Assembly (NCBI GenBank): GCA_012295275.1
Contig: CM022677.1
Location: 5,397,597-5,457,596, forward strand
From: Chrysomallon squamiferum
Taxonomy: Eukaryota > Mollusca > Gastropoda > Neomphalida > Peltospiridae
Length of the DNA: 60,000 nt
Reading direction: 5' to 3'
Part shown: one piece after another, positions 59,251 through 60,000 of the stretch
Layout: each line of letters starts with the position of its first letter
Position numbering within the stretch: position 1 is the first letter of the stretch
Notes under the pieces: model-generated
Told to the model about the DNA's origin: nothing
What the model saw: only the letters and a program-made list of their open reading frames with translations
Database searches by the model: none
Made by a program: the position numbers and the translations under genes

Positions 59251-60000
59251 ATAAAGGAAAACGTCTTCTGAATAAAAAGGAAGTGACGAGACTTTGGGCT
59301 ATAGCTAAATCCAAAGCATTTTCGATATTATCGGATTTCAATGTCCCATTTGAAGAACGACAAACCAGGTGGCTACAGATCAGACGTCAGTATCCAAATC
59401 TACAAATTCCTAATCAAAATTTCTATCAGGCAATACAGAATCTTAGGGAGAACTATAACGCTGCTGAAGATTCGGACGAAGACGACCCTTTCAGCACCCC
59501 TTTATACCCAGACGACGACATCAACAACAACCAACAACCAGCAGCAGGGAGAGATATTGAACGATCCGGAAATCAAGATACTAAACCAGCTATGAAACGA
59601 CAAACAAGCGAACCAGCCGGTGGAAGTAATTCTAAAGTTGCTAATAATAACAAGCAACTGTCTCACAGGATATCGCAAGATGTCATAGAACAGTCTAATT
59701 CTAAAGGAACCTATCTTCAGCCTAACGAATCGGTGATGGAACCCGATTCGATTATGAACGAAAAGGTAACAGATACAGGAGGAAGTGAGGCTGTCGAAGG
59801 TGCTCCGATCGCTTCGGCTACAGGTAATAATGTTTTGTACCAAGGATTTGGAGGATGTACTAAAGGAGCTGATCCCCGATATATAACGATAAAAAAGACA
59901 TTTAAACGAACATTTACGAGTACCATTAATTTTACTAAAACCAGAAAGGCTATTATGAAAATATTAGATAATGATACGGATGATGTAAATTGGAAAAAAG
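59247..60000 (+). CDS. Parvovirus-like capsid gene, rightward diverged copy, runs off the window
   Basis: Open for 251 codons from ATG 59247 to the window edge with no stop or shift. It opens with NKGKRLLNKKEVTRLWAIAK, has conserved RRQYPNLQIP, a Gln/Asn/Asp-rich variable stretch, then EPAGGSNSK, TDTGGSEAVEGAP, GFGG and ITIKKTFKRTFTS, where the leftward copy is frame-broken. By eye about three quarters identical to the leftward protein over the first 70 residues, with most codon changes in the first 24 codons silent. It is the best preserved viral gene here. Whether it stays open beyond 60000 is unknown. Parvovirus/densovirus VP assignment is probable, not certain. Confidence 0.65.
   Translation, partial: MNKGKRLLNKKEVTRLWAIAKSKAFSILSDFNVPFEERQTRWLQIRRQYPNLQIPNQNFYQAIQNLRENYNAAEDSDEDDPFSTPLYPDDDINNNQQPAAGRDIERSGNQDTKPAMKRQTSEPAGGSNSKVANNNKQLSHRISQDVIEQSNSKGTYLQPNESVMEPDSIMNEKVTDTGGSEAVEGAPIASATGNNVLYQGFGGCTKGADPRYITIKKTFKRTFTSTINFTKTRKAIMKILDNDTDDVNWKK

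Noticed and set aside
1-60000. CRISPR arrays, bacterial operons, rRNA or tRNA genes
   Set aside because: None seen; tandem arrays here lack regular spacers and the DNA is plainly eukaryotic.

Overview
The window is AT-rich (roughly 70% A+T by eye), gene-poor eukaryotic DNA. It has long introns with GT/AG borders, many microsatellites, minisatellites and dispersed repeats, and two runs of exactly 200 N (6558-6757 and 45988-46187) that look like scaffold joins of unknown size. The host is probably a lophotrochozoan animal, most likely a mollusc. This is inference from the protein remnants, the microsatellite style and the repeated short 'gagataact'-type words; the species cannot be fixed.

Left part (1-36 kb). 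Most recognisable coding sequence is broken. Two partial copies of an MCC-like (colorectal mutant cancer protein) coiled-coil gene lie at 5.28-6.56 kb and 22.81-30.47 kb. Exon order, splice borders and protein similarity are clear, but both carry stops and frameshifts, and one TAG stop is shared. Between them are an apparently intact RING-finger gene of TOPORS type with three 35-38-residue repeats and a hydrophobic tail (11416-12195), and an intronless prolyl 4-hydroxylase alpha C-terminal domain with one nonsense codon (19486-20189). Remnants of a pogo-like DNA transposon occur at 16.2 kb and 35.9-36.6 kb.

Right part (36.3-60 kb). A segment of about 9.7 kb (36286-45987) recurs almost identically at 49187-58917, offset about 12.93 kb. 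Between the copies, after the second N gap, lies a reverse complement of 30519-33324. The simplest reading is that two haplotypes, differing by an inversion of about 30.52-36.29 kb, were placed in series across the N gap. A real tandem duplication is the alternative.

Most interesting content: both copies carry a cluster of parvovirus/densovirus-like endogenous viral sequence (42.79-45.99 and 55.71-60.0 kb). It has terminal-repeat palindromes with a short asymmetric tip. Two genes are arranged tandemly: a small one, and a capsid-like one starting at an ATGA overlap. One capsid copy reads leftward and a second, clearly diverged copy reads rightward, head to head across one hairpin. The hairpin tip is in opposite orientation in the two host copies, like the flip/flop forms of rolling-hairpin replication. 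No replication (NS1) gene is visible between the terminal repeats, so the unit looks capsid-only (deleted, defective or one of several segments). The rightward capsid frame is still open at the window edge.
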